Positions 7,372 through 16,939 of a DNA stretch of 64,000 nt are shown one piece after another. The position numbers were made by a program, and so were the translations under genes. The notes under the pieces were generated by a model, which was given only the letters and a program-made list of their open reading frames with translations, did not search any database and was not told the origin of the DNA. Positions within the stretch are counted from its first letter, which is position 1; each line of letters begins with the position of its first letter. Source of the stretch: Corallococcus sp. NCRR (GTDB lineage Bacteria; Myxococcota; Myxococcia; Myxococcales; Myxococcaceae); NCBI RefSeq assembly GCF_026965535.1, contig NZ_CP114039.1, forward strand, positions 3,348,001 to 3,412,000. The letters run 5' to 3'.

Positions 7372-8709
7372 CTACTTCGCGAAGAGCTTGTGCGGGTCGT
7401 ACTTGCCGCGCACTTCCTTGAGCTTCGCGCGGATGGCGTCCGGCCAGGCGCTGTCGAAGTGCGCTGCGTCACGGACCTTGCCCATGAAGTTGATGGTCAT
7501 GTCCGGCGACAGCCACGGCTTCAGCTCCGCGCGCAGGCCCTCGGTGGCGCCGGGCAGCACCGTCTCGAAGAGCGGCGGGTGCATGCCCACCAGGCCGATG
7601 ATGAAGTTGCCGGTGCGGCCGCCCACAGCGGAGCCGCCGTCCACGTCCTTCTGACTCGCGCCGCCCAGGTGCCGCAGCTCCAGCATGAAGTACGGCGTCT
7701 GCACGCCCGCGCCCACGTGGCGCAGCACCGTGGTCGCGAAGTCCTGGTCCACGTGGGTCAGCATCATGCCGTTCGTCCACACGGGGCTGGGCTGATCCGG
7801 ATCATTGTGGATGCGGGCCATCTGGGACGCGGGCAGCTCGCCCAGCATGTCCAGGTAGAGGGGCGCCAGGGCGCGCAGGGGCGCCGCCAGCTTCGTGCCC
7901 TCCTCGACGGAGCCCGGATAGGCGAAGCGCAGGTTGATGACCGTGCGGCCGCGCAGCGGGGGCGGGATGAAGTCGAACGGCGGGAAGCGCATCACGGCGA
8001 GGCTCGTGGACACGCGCGCGTCCGCCTCCGACGTCCACTTCACCCAGCCGCGCAGCACGGCCTCGATGTGCTGCTCCTCGAAGAAGAGGCTGCCCGCGTA
8101 GAGCGAGCGCATCTCCACCAGCTTGACCTTCACCTCCGTCACGATGCCGAAGCCGCCCTTGCCGCCGCGCAGGCCCCAGAACAGGTCCGGGTGCTTCTCC
8201 GCGCTCGCCTCCACCGTCTCACCGTCGCAGGTGACCAGCGTGTAGCCCACCACGTAGTCGGAGCTGACGCCGTGGCTGCGCACCAGCGGCCCCAGGCCGC
8301 CGCCCAGCAGATAGCCCACCACGCCCACGTTCGTGGACGAGCCGGCGATGGGCGCCAGGCCGTGCTTCGCGGCCTCCGCGATGACGGGCTCCCAGCGCGC
8401 GCCCGCGCCGACGGTGGCGATGCGCGTCGCCGGGTCGATGCTCACGTGGTTCAGCGCCTTCGTGGAGATGAGCACGCCGGAGGTGATGGGCGCGTACGTC
8501 CCGTGCCCCGTGGCCTGCACCGACACGGGCAGCTGGTTCTCCCGGGCGAAGCGGATGGCCTCCGCCACGTCCTGCGTGGACTTCACCGCCACCACGTACT
8601 GCGGCGTGTGCTGGACCAGCACGTTGAAGCCGGCGGTCTCCGGGGCATAGCCCGCGTCGTTGGGGGTGTAGACGGGACCGCTCACGCGGCCGGCGAGGGA
8701 CTGGGTCAT
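7372..8709 (-). CDS. FAD-binding oxidoreductase, berberine-bridge-enzyme type
   Basis: 445 residues. The PCMH-type FAD-binding domain is clear: 'PVSVQATGHGTYAP' carries the His that normally takes the 8-alpha covalent bond to FAD, followed by 'VGAGARWEPVIAEAAKHGL' and 'VGVVGYLLGGGLGPLVRSHGV'. The Cys that forms the second covalent bond in bicovalent members appears to be Ser (GSSTNVG), so mono-covalent flavin is predicted. The C-terminus 'KYDPHKLF' is the usual BBE end. Such enzymes oxidise sugars or natural products; the substrate is unknown. There is no signal peptide. It converges with the acyltransferase gene. Confidence 0.9.
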   Translation of the reverse strand: MTQSLAGRVSGPVYTPNDAGYAPETAGFNVLVQHTPQYVVAVKSTQDVAEAIRFARENQLPVSVQATGHGTYAPITSGVLISTKALNHVSIDPATRIATVGAGARWEPVIAEAAKHGLAPIAGSSTNVGVVGYLLGGGLGPLVRSHGVSSDYVVGYTLVTCDGETVEASAEKHPDLFWGLRGGKGGFGIVTEVKVKLVEMRSLYAGSLFFEEQHIEAVLRGWVKWTSEADARVSTSLAVMRFPPFDFIPPPLRGRTVINLRFAYPGSVEEGTKLAAPLRALAPLYLDMLGELPASQMARIHNDPDQPSPVWTNGMMLTHVDQDFATTVLRHVGAGVQTPYFMLELRHLGGASQKDVDGGSAVGGRTGNFIIGLVGMHPPLFETVLPGATEGLRAELKPWLSPDMTINFMGKVRDAAHFDSAWPDAIRAKLKEVRGKYDPHKLFAK

Positions 8710-8890
8710 GGGGCGTTGCTCCTTCGTGTCAGCCAGCCCTTTCGGGCCGGGAGGGGGACTCGGGTGCGCTGCGGTGCCGCGTCCAGGGAGTACGAGCGCG
8801 AAGCAGCATAAACCTGGAAGTCAGGTCCGTACACGGAAGCGCCGCGCGAAAATACGGCCCGGGTTCCAGCGGGCCGGTCTCCCGGTCCCC

Positions 8891-10282
8891 CTACAGCAGG
8901 CCGTGCTCCTCCAGCTTGTTGTAGAGCGTGCGCCGGCTCACCCCGAGCAGCCGCGCCGCCAGCGTGCGGTTGTCCCCCGAGCGCTTCAGCGCGTCCACCA
9001 GCGCCTCCTTCTCCACGTCCTTGCGCCGTGACTCCAGCGTGACGGAGTCGGACGTCGAAGGAGGCAGGGGCGCGGCGACGGGCGCTGGCGCGAGTCCCGG
9101 CTGGCGGGAGAGCTCGCGCGCCACGTCCTCGCCGGTGAGCATGGGCCCGTCGGAGAGCACCACCAGCCGCTCCAGGAAGTTCTGCAACTGGCGCACGTTG
9201 CCGGGCCACGGCTGGGCCTGGAGCGCGCGCAGGCCGTCCTCGCTCAGGGTGAACGGAGGGCGGCCGTTGGTCTTCGCGTGCACGTCCAGGAAGTGGCGGG
9301 CGAGCGGCGCGATGTCCTCCGGCCGCTCGCGCAGCGTGGGCAGCCAGAGGGGCACCACGTTGAGCCGGTAGAAGAGGTCCTCGCGGAAGGTGCCCCGGCG
9401 CACGCCGTCCTCCAGCGCCTGGTGCGTGGCCGCGACGAAGCGCACGTCCACCTTCACCGTCTGGGTTCCGCCCAGCCGTTCGAACTCGCGCTCCTGGAGC
9501 ACGCGCAGGAGCTTCACCTGCACGGCGGGGGACACGTCGCCAATCTCGTCGAGGAACAGCGTGCCGCCGTGCGCCAGCTCCACGCGTCCGGGCTTGCGCG
9601 TCGCCGCGCCGGTGAAGGCGCCCTTCTCGTAGCCGAACAGCTCGCTCTCCAGGAGCGTGTCCGGGAGCGCCGCGCAGTGCAGCTTCACGAACGGGCCCGA
9701 GCGCCGGGGGCTGTTCTCATGCAGGGCCCGCGCGGCCAGCTCCTTGCCCGTGCCGGACTCGCCTCTCAGCAGCACCGTGGCGGTGCCCTGGGCGGCCTTC
9801 ACCAGCAGGGCCTTCACGTCCTTCATCGCGCGGCTCTGGCCCATGAGCAGGCTGTCCAGTCCGTCCGGCGCCTTGCCGGTGCCGCGCGTGGGCTCCGGAT
9901 CCTGGCTCGCGTGGAGCAGGGCCTTCTTCAGCGAGAAGAGGAGCTCCTCGCGGTCGAAGGGCTTGAGCACGAAGTCCGCCGCGCCCGCCTTCATCGCCTC
10001 CACCGCGAGCGGCACCGTGCCGTGCGCGGTCATCAGCAGCACGGGCACGTCCGGCCAGCCGCGCCCCACCTCCGCGAGCAGCTCCATGCCGCTCATGCCC
10101 GGCATGCGCACGTCGCTCAGCACCACGTCGATGGGGCGGCGCGCGAGCTGGGCCAGGGCGTCCTTCGCGTTGGACGCGGGATGCGGGGTGAGGCCCGCCT
10201 GGGTGAGCAGCGCGCCCAGCACCTTGAGCAGCGCGGGATCATCGTCGACCACCAGGACGTGGCCCTTCAGTGCGTCACTCAC
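8891..10282 (-). CDS. Sigma54-dependent response regulator (NtrC family)
   Basis: 463 residues. An N-terminal receiver holds acidic residues DDD (13-15), phospho-acceptor Asp57 (VVLSDVRMPG), the 'TAHG' Thr and the 'KPFD' Lys. A central AAA+ domain has Walker A GESGTGKE, the sigma54-contacting loop GAFTGA (residues 221-226) and the Walker B region 'GGTLFLDEIGD'. A C-terminal Fis-type helix-turn-helix reads 'SGDNRTLAARLLGVSRRTLYNKL'. It overlaps the upstream histidine kinase gene by four bases (ATGA), so the two form a pair. Targets are unknown; activation of sigma54 promoters is the family role. Confidence 0.95.
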   Translation of the reverse strand: MSDALKGHVLVVDDDPALLKVLGALLTQAGLTPHPASNAKDALAQLARRPIDVVLSDVRMPGMSGMELLAEVGRGWPDVPVLLMTAHGTVPLAVEAMKAGAADFVLKPFDREELLFSLKKALLHASQDPEPTRGTGKAPDGLDSLLMGQSRAMKDVKALLVKAAQGTATVLLRGESGTGKELAARALHENSPRRSGPFVKLHCAALPDTLLESELFGYEKGAFTGAATRKPGRVELAHGGTLFLDEIGDVSPAVQVKLLRVLQEREFERLGGTQTVKVDVRFVAATHQALEDGVRRGTFREDLFYRLNVVPLWLPTLRERPEDIAPLARHFLDVHAKTNGRPPFTLSEDGLRALQAQPWPGNVRQLQNFLERLVVLSDGPMLTGEDVARELSRQPGLAPAPVAAPLPPSTSDSVTLESRRKDVEKEALVDALKRSGDNRTLAARLLGVSRRTLYNKLEEHGLL

Positions 10283-11811
10283 GCGGCTTCTCCCTCGGCT
10301 GCCGGGGGCTGGGAAACGGGGGCCGCCGGCAGGCGCAGGCGGAGGATGGTGCCATGGCCCTCGCCGCTCGTCAGGGACGCGGTGCCTCCGTGTGCTTCCG
10401 CCACGCGCCGCACGAAGGCCAGCCCCAGCCCGCTGCCTGTCGCCTTGGTGGTGAAGAAGTCGTCGAAGGCCCGCTCGCGCGTGCGCGCGTCCATGCCGCT
10501 GCCGGTGTCCTGCACCTCCACCACCACCGCGCCGCCGTCCCGCTGCGTGCGCACGGTGAGGGTGCCTCCCTCGGGCATGGCCTCGAACGCGTTGCGCACC
10601 AGGTTCTCCAGCGCGTTGGCGAGCAGGTCCTCGTCTCCCGCGTACTCGGGCAGGTCGGGGGCGAGCTCCTTCTTCAATTCCACCGCGCCCGGTGTCGCGA
10701 AGGCCTGGAGCGACAGCACGCCCTCCACCAGCCGGTTCACATCCAGCGGCCGGCGCAGCGGTTCGACCCGCGCGAGGCGCTGGTACGTGCCCGCCACCCG
10801 GTCCAGGCGCTCCACCTGCTCCAGCAGCAGGTCCAGGAAGTCCCCGTGCGCGTCCCAGGAGTGGCCGCGCGCGTGCTCCTCCTTGAGGTACTGCGCGGCG
10901 CCCTTGAGCGCGGCGATGGGGTTCTTCAGGTCGTGCGCCATCTGCGCGGAGAAGCGGCCCAGCGTGGCCAGTTGCTCCAGGCGCTCGCGCTGGGTGACGA
11001 AGGCGGTGACGCCCCGCCGCGCCGCCGCGAGCAGCGCGAAGGTGATGGCGGTGGTGCCCACGACCAGCGCTCCGGACTCAGCGGCGAAGGCGCGGAAGAG
11101 CGTGAGGTAGGCGAGCACGCCCACCAGCGCGAGCACGACGGCGTGCATCGCCGAGTTCGTGGCGCGCGCGTCCTTGCCGAAGAGCTGGAAGCGCAGGGAC
11201 GCGGTGGCCATCACAGGCAGGCCCAGCAGCGTGCCCACGTTGCCCAGCTTCGGCACGGGCAAGGCCATGTCCGCCGCCAGGTCCGTGAGCAGCAGCGCGA
11301 CGAGCAGCGTGAGCCCCAGCAGCATCAAGCCTGCTCGCGCCCGTTCGTCTTGCGAGCCCGCGTGGCGCAGGTGGCGCGTGAGCAGCACGAAGCCGGTGGT
11401 GAGGATGGGGATGACGCCCACGGAGACCGCGAGCCCGAAGGCGAAGGTGTTGATGCGCTCTTCCAGCGCGGGCACGCCCATGGCGATGAGCATCGTCAGC
11501 GCGAGCGCGCCCATCACCGCGTAGGTGCCGTAAAGCACGCGGGCGGAGCGGCGACGGCGGCCCACGAACGCGAGGATGAAGTGCACCGCGCACGGCAGCG
11601 TCATCAGCGCCGCGGCGAAGCCCATCAACCGCCAGCCGGTGTCCCCCGAACGCGCCAGCCCGAAGGCGGAGAAGTTCCAGGTGGACAGTGCGATGGACAA
11701 GAGCGACAGCGGCAGCGCGAGGGGACTTCTTCCCACGCGGGCGAGCGCGATGCCGGCGAGCGCGAGCTGCCCCGCGCACGCGAGCAGGCTGAGCCACATG
11801 GCGCCCGTCAT
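10279..11811 (-). CDS. Membrane histidine kinase, partner of the downstream NtrC-type regulator
   Basis: 510 residues. The N-terminal ~265 residues hold about eight hydrophobic segments (from 'WLSLLACAGQLALAGIAL' to 'GTTAITFALLAAARRG'), a 7TM-like sensor module with no large periplasmic domain. The HisKA H-box 'AQMAHDLKNPIAALKG' places the phospho-His at residue 293. The ATPase domain has an N-box (LENLVRNAFEAMPEGG), G1 (DTGSGMD) and G2 (GSGLGLAFVRRVAEAHGG). It starts 16 bases after the MshEN-domain gene and overlaps the regulator gene, so the three are one operon. The signal may be a membrane or lipid cue; that is inference. Confidence 0.93.
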   Translation of the reverse strand: MTGAMWLSLLACAGQLALAGIALARVGRSPLALPLSLLSIALSTWNFSAFGLARSGDTGWRLMGFAAALMTLPCAVHFILAFVGRRRRSARVLYGTYAVMGALALTMLIAMGVPALEERINTFAFGLAVSVGVIPILTTGFVLLTRHLRHAGSQDERARAGLMLLGLTLLVALLLTDLAADMALPVPKLGNVGTLLGLPVMATASLRFQLFGKDARATNSAMHAVVLALVGVLAYLTLFRAFAAESGALVVGTTAITFALLAAARRGVTAFVTQRERLEQLATLGRFSAQMAHDLKNPIAALKGAAQYLKEEHARGHSWDAHGDFLDLLLEQVERLDRVAGTYQRLARVEPLRRPLDVNRLVEGVLSLQAFATPGAVELKKELAPDLPEYAGDEDLLANALENLVRNAFEAMPEGGTLTVRTQRDGGAVVVEVQDTGSGMDARTRERAFDDFFTTKATGSGLGLAFVRRVAEAHGGTASLTSGEGHGTILRLRLPAAPVSQPPAAEGEAA

Positions 11812-11827
11812 CGCGCGCCTCCGTGGC

Positions 11828-14800
11828 TCAGAGCATGCCCAGCCGGCGGGCGTTGGCGGGGTCGACCGCCGCGGACTCCCAGCGCCGCACCGCGGCCTCG
11901 CGCTCCGCGTCGGGCGCGTCCGCGTAGTAGCCCAGCGTGTCGTGCAGGGCGCGGCTCAGCTCCTCGATGGCGGCGAGCCGCACGTCCAACTCACGGTGGC
12001 GCAGCGCGGCCACCAGCCAGTCCGCGCGACGGCGGCTGCGGTTCTCCGCCCACCACGCCGACCACTGGCGCGGCTGGAGCCCCAGCGTGGCGCGGGTGAC
12101 TTCGCGCAGCGCTTCCGCCGCGGCCTGCGCGCACATGGCGTCGTCGCTGCCGGTGAGGTTGATGAGGCCCTCGATGGCGTCGCGGTCGTGCAGCGTGCCC
12201 AGGGCACGGGCCGCCAGCGAGCGGCGCAGCGCGTCCCGGCTGGCCAGTTCCTGGCGCAGATCGCGCAGGGACGCGTCCAGGCGCGGCAGGTGCTTGAGCG
12301 CGGCGGCGGCGACTCGCGCGGCGCTGGAGATGTCCGGCTCCATGTCGAACAAGCCGCGCAGCACGCCGTCCACCAGCTCCGCGTAGGGCAGGTTGCCCGC
12401 GGTGAGCAGCGCCAGGTAGCGCGTGTCCGCGTCGTTCGAATCCAACAGCGGCGCCAGCGCGACGGCCGCGGGCCGGCCCAGGCGCGACAGGGCCGCCGGG
12501 ATGGGGCCCAGTTCGTCCGCTTCCGGCAGCTCCACGACGGGCAGGCGGCTCCAGGCCGTGGGGCCAGGGAAGTGCTGCGCGAGCACCCGGGCGCTGGCTT
12601 CCGGCGAGCGCGCCAGCTCCGCGATGGCGCTGGAGCGCTGGGACGCGTCCGGGCCGGTGAGCCGGCGCAGGAGCGGCGTGAAGTCCGGCGGCGGCAGCTC
12701 CTCCGGCGATAGCACGCGCGGGGGCAGGGCGGCGGCGCGGCCCAGGTTCGCCACGCCTCCCCGGCCGAAGACGGGGTTCCACCCGAGCCCCGCGACCACG
12801 GCGGGCGCGGGAGCGGGCTGGACCGGGGCCGGGAAGCCGGGCACGTCCACGTCGATGGTGATGTCCTCTTCCGGCGCGCGCAGCTCGGAGACGCGCTGCT
12901 TGCGGAAGAGGATGAGCTCCTGGAACGCGGCCGGCAGGTCCTGGCAGAACAGGATGTAGTCGCTCAGCCGGCGCTGGCTCATCGGCTTCTGGCCGCAGTC
13001 GCCGTAGAGGATGGCCACGAGGCGGCCCTTCACCTCCACCGGGTACAGGAAGACGGTGCGCGGAGCCTGGCGGCCGAAGAGCTCCAGGTAGTGCCGCGTG
13101 AGCGCGTCCGGCGGCAGCGGGCCCGCGTAGCTGCCGCGCGTGACGGCGACGGTGCGGAAGACGCTGCTCGCGTCCAGGGGGATGGAGACCTGGGCGAGGG
13201 CGTTCGCGTCCCAGCCGTCGCCGCGCGAGTCCCAGCCACCGGCGGCGCCGCGCACGACGGCGAAGGCGGCCACGTAGTCGAACGTGCGGCGGCCGAAGCG
13301 CAGCGCCACGTCCAGCAGGCGGTCCAGGTCCCGCGTCGACTCGCGCAGCGCGGAGCGGGCCTGGGGCAGCGTCCACTCCGGCACGGCGGCATCCGGCGCG
13401 CTGGAGGCACCCGGGACGGAGGCGGGCTCCGCCGCGCGAGGACGGTTCGGGCCCTGCGTGGACCCGGGGTTGCTGAAGATGATGAACGACGGCTCGCTCC
13501 GGGGCGGCGCCGGGGGAACGGGCGGCTGGGTCGGCGTGGCGGACGGCTGGGCCGCGCGGGCCTGCTGCTCGGGCGCGGGAGGCCACACCGCGGGGCGGGC
13601 TCCCGGGGGCTGGGCGGGGGCGACGGCGCGGTTCGCGGACGGAGGCGCGGCGGGGGAGGTGCCCTGCGCGCCCTGGACGGTGGTCCCCGGTCGGGCGGGG
13701 ACCTGTGCCGGCTGCGCGGCCGGGGTGGTGCCGCCCTGCTGCACGGGGGTGCCCGGTCCTCCGAAGCCCTGCGTCGCGGAGATGCCCTGCGCGGTGCCCG
13801 GTCCTCCGAAGCCCTGCGTCGCGGGCCCCTGCTGCACGGTGGTGGCGGGACGGCTCGCGGTCTGCGGCGGCGTGGCGAACGCACCGGGCGCGGCGGGTCG
13901 GCCGCCCTGGGCGGAGCCCTGCGTCGCGGGCGTGCCGGCCGGCCCCACGGGCAACAGCACCGGCACGGGCTGCGGCGGCGGGGGGGGACGCTCTCCCGGC
14001 GGGTACAGCGTCGGCGGCGCGGCGTTCCCCGGCGCGCCCCGGTTCGGGGCCTGCGCGGGCGGCGCGGCGCGCGCGGGCGTGCCCGGCATGTTCAGCCGCA
14101 GGGGCTCGCGCGTGTACGCGGGGGGCGGAATGTCGGTGGGCGTCGGCGGCGGAGTGGGGCGCTGGACCGCGCGGGCCGTCGTCACCGGGCCCGCGGAGGT
14201 GTTCAGGCGCAGCGGCTCGCGCACGTACGCGGGGGGCGGGATGTCCGCGGGCTCGGGCTCACGCGAGGCGGTGGGACGGGCCTGCGCGGGCACGGGCTCC
14301 TGGGCCACGTTGCGCGCCAGCTGCTCCACCATGTCCACCGTCATCGACTCGTCGTCGGGAGGCGGAGGAGGAGGCGGCGTGAGCGCTCCGGCCTGCTGGG
14401 CCAAGGCGTCGGCCAGTTGCACGAAGCGGGGCGGCAGCGGCTGGCGGTAGATGATGGCGATCCACTCGCGCACCCGCAGCTCGATGGCGACCCACAGCTC
14501 CAGCGGCCTGCCCAGGAGGAAGCCGACCTCGTCCAGCTCCTTCTTGGGGACCGGATAGGCGCACGCCACGTGCAGCGTGTTCCCGTCCAGGGACAGGGGG
14601 ACGACGCTCAGGCGCTCGGCGATTTTCGGGGGGATGAAGCTGGCGACCTCGAGGTTGGGCTCGAAGTCCACCAGGTTCACGGGCCGGAAGCCGGAGACCT
14701 CGCCCAACATCGCGAGGACGTCCGCTTCGGGGATGCCGCGCTCCAGGAGCGCGGTGTCCAGATGGCCACCCTGGGCCTGATGCTGACGCAACAACTCCCC

Positions 14801-14860
14801 GGCCTGCTCCTGGGACAGGAGGGCGCGCGAGACGAGGTGCTGGGCAAGACGCGAAGGCAT
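11828..14860 (-). CDS. MshEN (GspE N-terminal) domain protein with Pro/Ala linker and HEAT-like C-terminus
   Basis: 1010 residues. Residues about 1-150 match the MshEN/T2SSE N-terminal fold (ALLERGIPEADVLAMLGE, then VVPLSLDGNTLHVACAYP), often a cyclic-di-GMP binding module. Residues about 190-490 are a Pro/Ala/Gln-rich linker with internal repeats: 'DIPPPAYxREPLRLN' twice and 'ATQGFGGPGT' twice. Residues about 500-660 form a GAF-like domain, and residues about 720-960 are alpha-helical repeats of HEAT type (ARSPEASARVLAQHF, DADTRYLALLTAGNLPYAELVDGVLRGL). No ATPase domain is present. It leads the kinase/regulator operon and could feed a nucleotide signal into it; that is inference. Confidence 0.85.
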   Translation of the reverse strand: MPSRLAQHLVSRALLSQEQAGELLRQHQAQGGHLDTALLERGIPEADVLAMLGEVSGFRPVNLVDFEPNLEVASFIPPKIAERLSVVPLSLDGNTLHVACAYPVPKKELDEVGFLLGRPLELWVAIELRVREWIAIIYRQPLPPRFVQLADALAQQAGALTPPPPPPPDDESMTVDMVEQLARNVAQEPVPAQARPTASREPEPADIPPPAYVREPLRLNTSAGPVTTARAVQRPTPPPTPTDIPPPAYTREPLRLNMPGTPARAAPPAQAPNRGAPGNAAPPTLYPPGERPPPPPQPVPVLLPVGPAGTPATQGSAQGGRPAAPGAFATPPQTASRPATTVQQGPATQGFGGPGTAQGISATQGFGGPGTPVQQGGTTPAAQPAQVPARPGTTVQGAQGTSPAAPPSANRAVAPAQPPGARPAVWPPAPEQQARAAQPSATPTQPPVPPAPPRSEPSFIIFSNPGSTQGPNRPRAAEPASVPGASSAPDAAVPEWTLPQARSALRESTRDLDRLLDVALRFGRRTFDYVAAFAVVRGAAGGWDSRGDGWDANALAQVSIPLDASSVFRTVAVTRGSYAGPLPPDALTRHYLELFGRQAPRTVFLYPVEVKGRLVAILYGDCGQKPMSQRRLSDYILFCQDLPAAFQELILFRKQRVSELRAPEEDITIDVDVPGFPAPVQPAPAPAVVAGLGWNPVFGRGGVANLGRAAALPPRVLSPEELPPPDFTPLLRRLTGPDASQRSSAIAELARSPEASARVLAQHFPGPTAWSRLPVVELPEADELGPIPAALSRLGRPAAVALAPLLDSNDADTRYLALLTAGNLPYAELVDGVLRGLFDMEPDISSAARVAAAALKHLPRLDASLRDLRQELASRDALRRSLAARALGTLHDRDAIEGLINLTGSDDAMCAQAAAEALREVTRATLGLQPRQWSAWWAENRSRRRADWLVAALRHRELDVRLAAIEELSRALHDTLGYYADAPDAEREAAVRRWESAAVDPANARRLGML

Positions 14861-14910
14861 GAAGGCCGCGGCATCTTACGGCCGCAGCCGCAAGGCACAA
14901 TGAGCCGGTT

Positions 14911-16878
14911 TCAGCTCGGTTGGACGACGAAGGTGGACGTCAGCTTGTCATGGAGCGTCTGTCCGCGGCGGTCGAACAGCGCCATCCAGAAGCCGCCCAG
15001 GAAGAGAACAAAGGAAAGCCCGGCGAGCAGCGCCCGGAAGATGGCCCGGCCCGGGGTGGGCGCCATGCCATGGGTGTCCACCAACCGCAGGCCCAGGAGC
15101 AACCGTCCCAGGGTGCGTCCATTCCACAGGAAGGCGGCGACCGCGCAGTACACGGTGGCGAGCACCACCACCAGGACCACGCCCGGCAGCAGCACGGAGT
15201 GCAGCGCGCGCAGCCAGGCGACGAACGCGTCCAGCCCGGTCAGCCCCGCCTGCGGCCCCTTCACGCCCGCGATGGACGAGGCGAGGGTGATGTAGGCCGC
15301 CGCCACGGCGCCGATGGCCGCGGTGTCGACGGTGAAGGACAGCAGCCGGCGCCACAGCGAGGCGGGGCGCGCGTGGACCTCGCCAGCGGCCGGGACCGCC
15401 GAGGGCGCAGGGGCCTTCGACTTCGCGGGGGCTGGGGCGGGGACAGGGGCGGGCGAGGCTTCCATTCGGGACACTCCCGGAGCGGGCGCGGAGGACGTCG
15501 CGAAGGCCGGCGTCTCCAGCGGGGGCAGGATGGCCGGGTCCTCCATGACGGGAAGGCCCGGAGTGGCGTCCCGGCGAGACGGACCGGAGGCCTGCGCGGG
15601 AGCATCCATCAAGGGAAGGCCGGAAGACGCCTGCGAGGCATCCCAGTGCTCGGCGGACGACGGTCCGGAGGCGGGGTGGGGAAGACCGGACGCCTGGGCC
15701 TGCGCGGGCGCGTCCATGCGGGGCAGTCCGGGCGAACCCTGCGCGTTGCCACGCGGCTGGCCCGAGGCGGCCTGGGCCGGCGCGTCCATGCGAGGAAGTC
15801 CGGGAGACCCCTGGACGGCGTTGCCACGAGGCTGACCCGAGGCGGCCTGGGGGCGCGGAACGTGCGGCTCCGTGCCGTAGGCCGGAGTGGGCGCGGCGCC
15901 CGGGCGGGGCTCCATGGGGGACGCCGGAGGCTGCGTGGCGCGAGGCGCGGCGACGCCAGGGTTCTGGAAGCCCAGCTCCGACAGGGCCGCGGTGGGCGCG
16001 GCGCGCGGGGGCACGGCGGCCACCGGTGCTACGCCCGGAGGCGGCGCGGCGGGACGCGGAGGCTGCACGGCGCCAGCAGGTGCGTTCCCCGCGGGAGGCG
16101 TGGCTCGGGGAGGCATGGGCGCCGCTGCCCGGGGCGCCTGCTGCACGGGAGCCCGGACCGCCTGACCCTCCGCGGGCGGCACGGGAGCGCGCTCGGCCTG
16201 AGCAGGACGCGCCGCCGGGGCCGCCGCGCGAATCGTCGCATCCGCCTGCGGTGCGGCAGGAGCCGCCGCGCGAATCGTCGCATCCGCCTGCGGTGCGGCA
16301 GGGCGCGCCGCCGGGGCCGCCGCGCGAATCGTCGCATCCGCTTGGGGTGCATCCGCCTGGGGCGCGGGACGCGCTGCCTGGGGCGACGGGGGACGCGCCG
16401 CAGGCGCCGCCGCGCGAATCGTCGCATCCGCCTGAGGCGCGGAGGCCGGCGCGGGGCGAGCCACGGCACCCGGAGTGGGCGCGCGCACGGTGGGCCCATC
16501 CGTCGGAGGCATGGCGGCGCGAGGCGCGGCGGCCGGAGCCTGCGCGGGCGGCCGGGGCGCGGCGGGGGCCATTCCCGGACGGACCGTCGGCGTCATGCCC
16601 GGCGGGGTCACGGGACCGCGAGGCGGCTCCAGCGCGAAGGCCGGGGTGCCGCGCAGCGTCTCCGGCTCCATCGGTTCGCTGTTCAACGTGATGGGGTCTT
16701 CGCCGCCGGCACCCTGGGCCACACGGTCTCCGGACCTGCTTCGGCGATCAATGTGGATGTCGCGGTCGAGCAGGCTCGGGACGGGGGCCACCGCGGGTGG
16801 GCGCGCGGCATTCGCGGCGCAAGCGGGGCAATCTCCGACCGGCGGCAGCGAGGCGCCGCACTTCAGGCACTTGGACAA
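14911..16878 (-). CDS. RDD family membrane protein with zinc-ribbon N-terminus and long Ala/Pro linker
   Basis: 655 residues. Residues 4-20 are a zinc ribbon (CLKCGASLPPVGDCPAC). Residues about 60-500 are low-complexity Ala/Pro/Gln with short repeats: 'ADATIRAAAPAA' four times and 'ASGQPRGN..GSPGLPRMDAPA' twice. The C-terminal ~150 residues are an RDD domain (RPASLWRRLLSFTVDTAAIGAVAAAY, then WNGRTLGRLLLGLRLVDTHG) with three membrane segments. RDD proteins are poorly defined; some act in ion transport. The linker's recurring T-I/V-R motifs could be phosphorylation sites, which is speculation. The gene lies 50 bases upstream of the MshEN gene on the same strand. Confidence 0.85.
   Translation of the reverse strand: MSKCLKCGASLPPVGDCPACAANAARPPAVAPVPSLLDRDIHIDRRSRSGDRVAQGAGGEDPITLNSEPMEPETLRGTPAFALEPPRGPVTPPGMTPTVRPGMAPAAPRPPAQAPAAAPRAAMPPTDGPTVRAPTPGAVARPAPASAPQADATIRAAAPAARPPSPQAARPAPQADAPQADATIRAAAPAARPAAPQADATIRAAAPAAPQADATIRAAAPAARPAQAERAPVPPAEGQAVRAPVQQAPRAAAPMPPRATPPAGNAPAGAVQPPRPAAPPPGVAPVAAVPPRAAPTAALSELGFQNPGVAAPRATQPPASPMEPRPGAAPTPAYGTEPHVPRPQAASGQPRGNAVQGSPGLPRMDAPAQAASGQPRGNAQGSPGLPRMDAPAQAQASGLPHPASGPSSAEHWDASQASSGLPLMDAPAQASGPSRRDATPGLPVMEDPAILPPLETPAFATSSAPAPGVSRMEASPAPVPAPAPAKSKAPAPSAVPAAGEVHARPASLWRRLLSFTVDTAAIGAVAAAYITLASSIAGVKGPQAGLTGLDAFVAWLRALHSVLLPGVVLVVVLATVYCAVAAFLWNGRTLGRLLLGLRLVDTHGMAPTPGRAIFRALLAGLSFVLFLGGFWMALFDRRGQTLHDKLTSTFVVQPS
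16220..16431 (-). repeat. Four in-frame copies of a 26-bp repeat encoding ADATIRAAA
   Basis: A 26-base core beginning GCCGCCGCGCGAATCG and ending CATCCGC occurs at 16220-16245, 16262-16287, 16316-16341 and 16406-16431. Distances of 42, 54 and 90 bases are all multiples of three, so each copy encodes the same ADATIRAAA peptide in the RDD protein linker. Near-identity at the DNA level implies recent duplication or ongoing homogenisation. Confidence 0.9.
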
Positions 16879-16939
16879 CGGATCCTCCCGGTGACGCGGA
16901 CAACCGTCGCCATGAAAGGCCGCATTCAGGCCTGTAGCA

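Noticed and set aside
7285..8811. 508-codon plus-strand frame opposite the FAD oxidoreductase gene
   Set aside because: His/Arg/Ala-rich product with no family; the minus-strand frame has a complete FAD-binding domain.
16220..16431. Regularly repeated 26-bp units, CRISPR-like at first glance
   Set aside because: Unequal spacings (42, 54, 90 bases) are all multiples of three and the units encode the same peptide within an open gene; no leader or cas genes.
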